Source: a virus
Reading direction: 5' to 3' (one strand)
Virus record (IMG/VR): IMGVR_UViG_3300044641_005652
Coordinates: 1-47,373 of that record
DNA length: 47,373 nucleotides
Shown: positions 43,898-47,373 of the stretch, piece by piece
Layout: each line of letters begins with the position of its first letter
Numbering within the stretch: position 1 is the stretch's first letter
The notes under the pieces: model-generated
Told to the model about the DNA's origin: nothing
Database searches by the model: none
The model's input: the letters and a program-made list of their open reading frames with translations, nothing else
Position numbers and translations under genes: made by a program

Positions 43898-44731
43898 TTA
43901 ATATTTAGTTTTTTTACCTCCTGCTGTTAAATAAGTTTGTAAAATATTATCTTTCTTTTTATCAAAATGACTTTTCATTTTTTCTACATTTCTAACATCA
44001 TCATCTGAAAAACCAATAAATGGTGTAAAATAATTTGAAATTTTGTTTTTCATAAAAGCTTTTTTCTGTAATCTATGTGATAACAATTTTACATATCTTA
44101 TAAATTCCTCCATAGCATCAATTTTTCCTTGTTCTGGATTTGTGGCAGAACCAGCACCAAAAGAAACTGGATGAAATCTACACATATCTAAATAAACCTC
44201 AACAAGTTCATCATCAGTTAAATCTTCCTCATCTGCTAAATCTCTATACTTTTTTAGGTTTTTTACCAACTCACTTTTATTTAAACCGTGTTTGTTTGAA
44301 TCTATAAGTTTATGGACAGCTTCTTTTAACACAGAAGGTGTATGACCTCTTGCGGTTACAATTGCAAATATTGAGCCGTTGTTAATTGCTTCTACAAAAT
44401 CAGACCACGCTGGACCTGTCGGAGCTTTCATTGCGTCTTTTAAAAATTTGTCGTCTCCTTTAACACCAAAATCTTTAAATGGTTCTTTATCAAAAGCAAC
44501 AACTTTATGACCTTTATAGTTAAAAGGTTCTTTACCAATTTCAGTTCTATATTCCGCAAAATCTTCAGTTGACATCTGAACTGTTTCATCATTATCATCT
44601 AATAAATAAATTTTTGTCGGCATAAACATTAGGTTGTCGTCCCAATCAAAAGCGTAATATTTCATTACTGGTGATGATGTTTCGTCAATAATCTCACTAA
44701 TTAATTTTTTTATATATTTTTTTTGACTCAT
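43898..44731 (-). CDS. HAD-superfamily phosphatase-like protein
   Basis: 277 residues. HAD motifs are in order: motif I KYYAFDWDDNLMF with D29 and D31, motif II IFAIVTARGHTP with T126, motif III lysine probably K203 in EQGKIDAM, and motif IV IGFSDDDVRNVEKM with D243-D245. An inserted helical cap spans about 135-185. It should therefore be able to form a phospho-aspartate intermediate, acting on a phosphomonoester such as a nucleotide, sugar phosphate or a nucleic-acid end; the substrate is unknown. It has no kinase domain as T4 PseT has. The position between sheath and tube genes, with a terminator before it, is unexpected for an enzyme. The helical N-terminus (YIKKLISEIIDE) could be a virion or assembly tag, which is speculation. 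Confidence 0.75.
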   Translation of the reverse strand: MSQKKYIKKLISEIIDETSSPVMKYYAFDWDDNLMFMPTKIYLLDDNDETVQMSTEDFAEYRTEIGKEPFNYKGHKVVAFDKEPFKDFGVKGDDKFLKDAMKAPTGPAWSDFVEAINNGSIFAIVTARGHTPSVLKEAVHKLIDSNKHGLNKSELVKNLKKYRDLADEEDLTDDELVEVYLDMCRFHPVSFGAGSATNPEQGKIDAMEEFIRYVKLLSHRLQKKAFMKNKISNYFTPFIGFSDDDVRNVEKMKSHFDKKKDNILQTYLTAGGKKTKY

Positions 44732-44734
44732 AAT

Positions 44735-44753
44735 AATAAATATTAGATAAATA
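44735..44753 (-). promoter_or_regulatory. Two TATTTAT boxes upstream of HAD gene
   Basis: On the minus strand TATTTATC (44753-44746) and TATTTATT (44742-44735) lie 14 and 3 bases before ATG 44731. The first directly follows the T tract of the sheath terminator. Either could be promoter-related; the upstream copy has the more usual distance. Confidence 0.3.
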
Positions 44754-44779
44754 AAAAAAGGGAGAACTTGTCTCCCTTT
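44750..44779 (-). terminator. Intrinsic terminator after tail sheath gene
   Basis: On the minus strand a perfect 9-bp stem (AAAGGGAGA with TCTCCCTTT) closes a CAAGT loop and is followed by a T tract. It lies 18 bases past the sheath stop and separates the sheath from the HAD gene. Confidence 0.88.
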
Positions 44780-44796
44780 TCCTTTAATTTATTTTA

Positions 44797-47373
44797 TTAG
44801 ATATTATCAAACGAAGCACCTGTTGGTGTAATGTAGAATGTAATATCAATAAATTCTAATGAACGAGTTGGTTTGATATAGATTTTACCTGTTAATTGGT
44901 TTCTATCCAAATCAGCCGTATCACTTGAAACTGTAACTCGGAAATCGTATAAACCTCGGTCTCTTCTGATTGCATCCAAGATTGGGTTAACTGCGTTTAA
45001 GAAATCTTGTCTTACTTGTTCGTCGTTTTGGTCAAACAATAATCTTACTGAAACAGCAGAAATTAATTTACGAGCTTGTAATAACAATCTTCTAACATTA
45101 ATTCTATCTAAAGCAGATTCTCTAATTTGAAGGGTTTTATTACCCCAGATTACAGTACCGACATCAGCAAATGTTGCAATTGGGTTAATTCTTCCAATAT
45201 AAAGAACATCTCTATCTTCTTGTGTTAATTTTTTACGAGCTTTAACTGCATTTACAATACCACGAGTATAACCAGCTGCTGCAAACCAAGGGAATGCAAT
45301 ATTATCAGTAAGTGCCAAGTTTCTTGTAACTTCAGCCGTTGCTGGAATATAAATTTGTGTATTATTTACACTATCTCTTGTTAATACCCAAGGATAATAT
45401 GTTGCAGTATAGTTAGAGTCAATTCCAGTTGTCTCCAAATTATCAACAGCTTCTTGAGGATAAATCAAGTTATCACCCTCAGTTGTTGATGCTACAAACA
45501 TATTGTAGTCTGGTGTTGTTGTAATATAAAGTGAATCCGCTCTATCGTTTTCAATCATATCAATTGTAGCTTCAACTAAATCACTATGATAAACGTAATC
45601 AATTCCTGGAGACACAAATACATTAATGTTTACAGCTTCTGGATTTGCAAACGTTCTAATACCAAGTAAATAAGCATAGTAATCTGTATTTGCGTAATCA
45701 ACAGTTCCATCACCAACAGCAATTTGTTTAAACGCACCCCATCCTGATGCCGTTGGGTATCTATCAGAAACACAAGCACCATTTAAGAAACCTCTACGAC
45801 CTAATACGTAATTATCACCGTTTGTTCTAAACTCTCTATAAATATCCCATCCGTCAAATCCACCACTCACAAATAAAGTGAATTTTCTTGAGAACAATCT
45901 GTAGTATGGACTCTCTGGTTCTGTTGGTTCAGAAGAGAATGGTGCGGCACCAGCATAATATTTAGGTGTCCCACTTGTTGCAAAAGCGCTTGAAATTGTA
46001 ATTCCACTTGCAAATTGGTCCATATGGAAACCTCTTGTTTTATAAGCCCACTCACCACCTTCTAAATCACAAGTTGAGATTGGGTTTCTTTTTCCGTAGT
46101 ACTCAAAGAAATCAGTGTCAAACCCAATATTGCTTGACATACCAAGATATGTTCTTCTAATATTATCACCAGAACTTGTAATTGCATCATCAGCACCAGA
46201 GGCTAAACCAAATGGTGGGTTATAAATTACTTCACCTGGGAAATCATATTTAGTTTTATAAACTGGGAATGGCGGTCTAACTCCAACATATTCTCTAAAT
46301 GTATATCCGTCAAAACCACAAGCTACAGCATCAACTGGTGCGTCCTCGTTCATTTCAACCATAATATATTTAGAATTCAATTCATACTCACCATCTAATG
46401 TACCAATTTTTTTAGCAATAAAGTTATTTTGAGATGGGTCCATAGAACAGTTTGTGAATTTCTCAATCACAACTGGGTTTGAATCAACATCAAAGTAATC
46501 TCTTACTAACACATCAAATGTTCTGTTAGCAAATGAAATATTAATAATTGAAATTTTAACTTCACTATTTGCTGAGTTACCATCTGAAATTGTGTAGAAC
46601 TTAAATAGGTTAAATGTTTTAGTACCTCTTAACTCTGACACAACCCAAGGAGAACTTGGAGATTGGAACTTATCTAAGTACCAACCAATTGAGTTAGGGT
46701 CACCACTTTGTGCGGAATCAAGAGCTGTAAGTTGAGAACTTAAACCTCTAATATAACCTTTTCTCCATCCATAATTTAAAAGGGCTTGGAATCTTTCTTC
46801 TAAGAATAATGGTGTTGAAGTTCTTGGTTTCCCAAAATTGGTACTACCAAATACTTTTGATATATATTGTGAATCTGATTGACTAAATGATGTTTCAAAA
46901 ATAAAGTTAGTCCCAGAATCATTTGTAACATTTACAGAAAAAGGTAAATATGGGTTTTTAAGTACACCACTATATTGACCAGTCATATCAAGTGTTACAT
47001 TTGATGTGTTAGATACTTCATATACTGGATTATTAGAATCAGAATATGTTGCAATACCTCTTGATCTTAAAGTTGCAACCACCAAATCATCATAGTCTGT
47101 ATAACAAACACCAGAATACAAATAAACTTGACCAACAATAACTCCTTCATAACAACTAACATTTACTGGTGTTGGTGTTGGTGTTGGGGATGCAAAAGGT
47201 GTTGGTGTAATACAAGGGTTAATTGGTGTTGCTGATGGTGTTGGTGACGGTGGAACTAATGTAGTAGTTGTTGTGGTCACAGGAAACACTTCAGTTAATC
47301 CACTAATAAATGTGAAGAAAGAATATCCAGAATACAATCCATTATTTGTATTATCAAATAAAGCATAATACCA
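44797..47373 (-). CDS. 18: Tail sheath protein, T4 gp18-like (5' end outside window)
   Basis: The frame is open to the right edge, so the start is missing; a TTG at 47337 could be read as a start but coding continues upstream of it. At least 858 residues. The C-terminal 250 residues carry the sheath signature: FPWFAAAGYTRGIVNAVKAR, KLTQEDRDVLYIGRINPIAT, TVIWGNKTLQIRESALDRIN with VRRLLLQARKLISAV, and a last beta domain ending ITFYITPTGASFDNI. The sheath contracts to drive the tube into the cell. Its N-terminal part holds a Thr/Pro-rich linker (47158-47280) inserted ahead of a Cys-containing stretch, not seen in T4 gp18 (659 residues). The extra mass is probably displayed on the outside of the sheath. 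It ends at a strong terminator. Confidence 0.88.
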   Translation of the reverse strand, partial: WYYALFDNTNNGLYSGYSFFTFISGLTEVFPVTTTTTTLVPPSPTPSATPINPCITPTPFASPTPTPTPVNVSCYEGVIVGQVYLYSGVCYTDYDDLVVATLRSRGIATYSDSNNPVYEVSNTSNVTLDMTGQYSGVLKNPYLPFSVNVTNDSGTNFIFETSFSQSDSQYISKVFGSTNFGKPRTSTPLFLEERFQALLNYGWRKGYIRGLSSQLTALDSAQSGDPNSIGWYLDKFQSPSSPWVVSELRGTKTFNLFKFYTISDGNSANSEVKISIINISFANRTFDVLVRDYFDVDSNPVVIEKFTNCSMDPSQNNFIAKKIGTLDGEYELNSKYIMVEMNEDAPVDAVACGFDGYTFREYVGVRPPFPVYKTKYDFPGEVIYNPPFGLASGADDAITSSGDNIRRTYLGMSSNIGFDTDFFEYYGKRNPISTCDLEGGEWAYKTRGFHMDQFASGITISSAFATSGTPKYYAGAAPFSSEPTEPESPYYRLFSRKFTLFVSGGFDGWDIYREFRTNGDNYVLGRRGFLNGACVSDRYPTASGWGAFKQIAVGDGTVDYANTDYYAYLLGIRTFANPEAVNINVFVSPGIDYVYHSDLVEATIDMIENDRADSLYITTTPDYNMFVASTTEGDNLIYPQEAVDNLETTGIDSNYTATYYPWVLTRDSVNNTQIYIPATAEVTRNLALTDNIAFPWFAAAGYTRGIVNAVKARKKLTQEDRDVLYIGRINPIATFADVGTVIWGNKTLQIRESALDRINVRRLLLQARKLISAVSVRLLFDQNDEQVRQDFLNAVNPILDAIRRDRGLYDFRVTVSSDTADLDRNQLTGKIYIKPTRSLEFIDITFYITPTGASFDNI
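47158..47280 (-). repeat. Thr/Pro low-complexity linker in tail sheath gene
   Basis: The minus strand encodes a run of Thr (about six) followed by alternating Pro, Ser and Thr (PPSPTPSATP and SPTPTPTPV segments). The DNA shows GGTGTT-type short repeats on the plus strand (47166-47190). Such linkers are flexible and extended, and are often found in extracellular proteins. Confidence 0.7.

Noticed and set aside
1-47373. tRNA genes, CRISPR arrays, integrase, insertion sequences
   Set aside because: No cloverleaf-like intergenic segment, no repeat-spacer pattern and no transposase or integrase motif was found; gaps are all under about 120 bases.

Overview
The window is a stretch of a tailed-phage genome with a contractile tail (myovirus), a distant relative of T4. 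It most likely infects a member of the Bacteroidota, probably a flavobacterium. Every gene I can support lies on the minus strand, so transcription runs from high to low coordinates. The DNA is AT-rich and tightly packed, with no gap longer than about 120 bases and no tRNA, integrase, insertion sequence or CRISPR array. The host guess rests on three things seen here. Most start codons follow A/T-rich leaders without a Shine-Dalgarno sequence. A virion protein is built of repeats like those of the Bacteroidota gliding adhesin SprB. Other virion proteins carry OmpA-like, PKD-like and carboxypeptidase-regulatory-like folds.

Layout in transcription order. (1) 47373-40314: tail shaft genes. These are sheath (5' end outside the window), a HAD-type phosphatase, tail tube, a gp26-like tail assembly chaperone with a second domain readable only in the +1 frame, and the tape measure. 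(2) 40263-26784: baseplate and virion genes. These include a 1684-residue protein with an OmpA-like domain, a small LysM-like (gp53-like) protein, a 2385-residue virion protein, and two small genes, one with Ala/Pro repeats. (3) 26676-18450: a replication island with gp32-like SSB, UvsX, a cytosine-C5 methyltransferase, a T4 RNase H-type 5' nuclease, an unknown 149-residue protein, a gp41/DnaB-type helicase, an adenosylcobalamin-type (class II) ribonucleotide reductase and two small proteins. (4) 18401-1: the second baseplate/fibre block. It holds gp25, a 227-residue fibre-like protein whose C-terminus looks like the variable region of a diversity-generating retroelement (DGR), gp6, a 1816-residue protein with membrane-spanning segments, four to five further structural proteins joined mostly by TAATG stop/start overlaps, and the SprB-repeat protein that runs off the left edge.

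The parts fit together as a lytic myovirus program. The replication island copies and recombines the genome and supplies dNTPs. The two tail blocks build sheath, tube, baseplate and the host-contacting surface. Seven intrinsic terminators on the minus strand divide the window into transcription units, and a TATTTAT motif recurs just upstream of nine genes, mostly structural ones. The points most worth following are the DGR-like variable region (no reverse transcriptase or template repeat in the window), the +1 frameshift in the tail chaperone, the membrane segments inside a giant baseplate-region protein, and the host-envelope-like domains in virion proteins.
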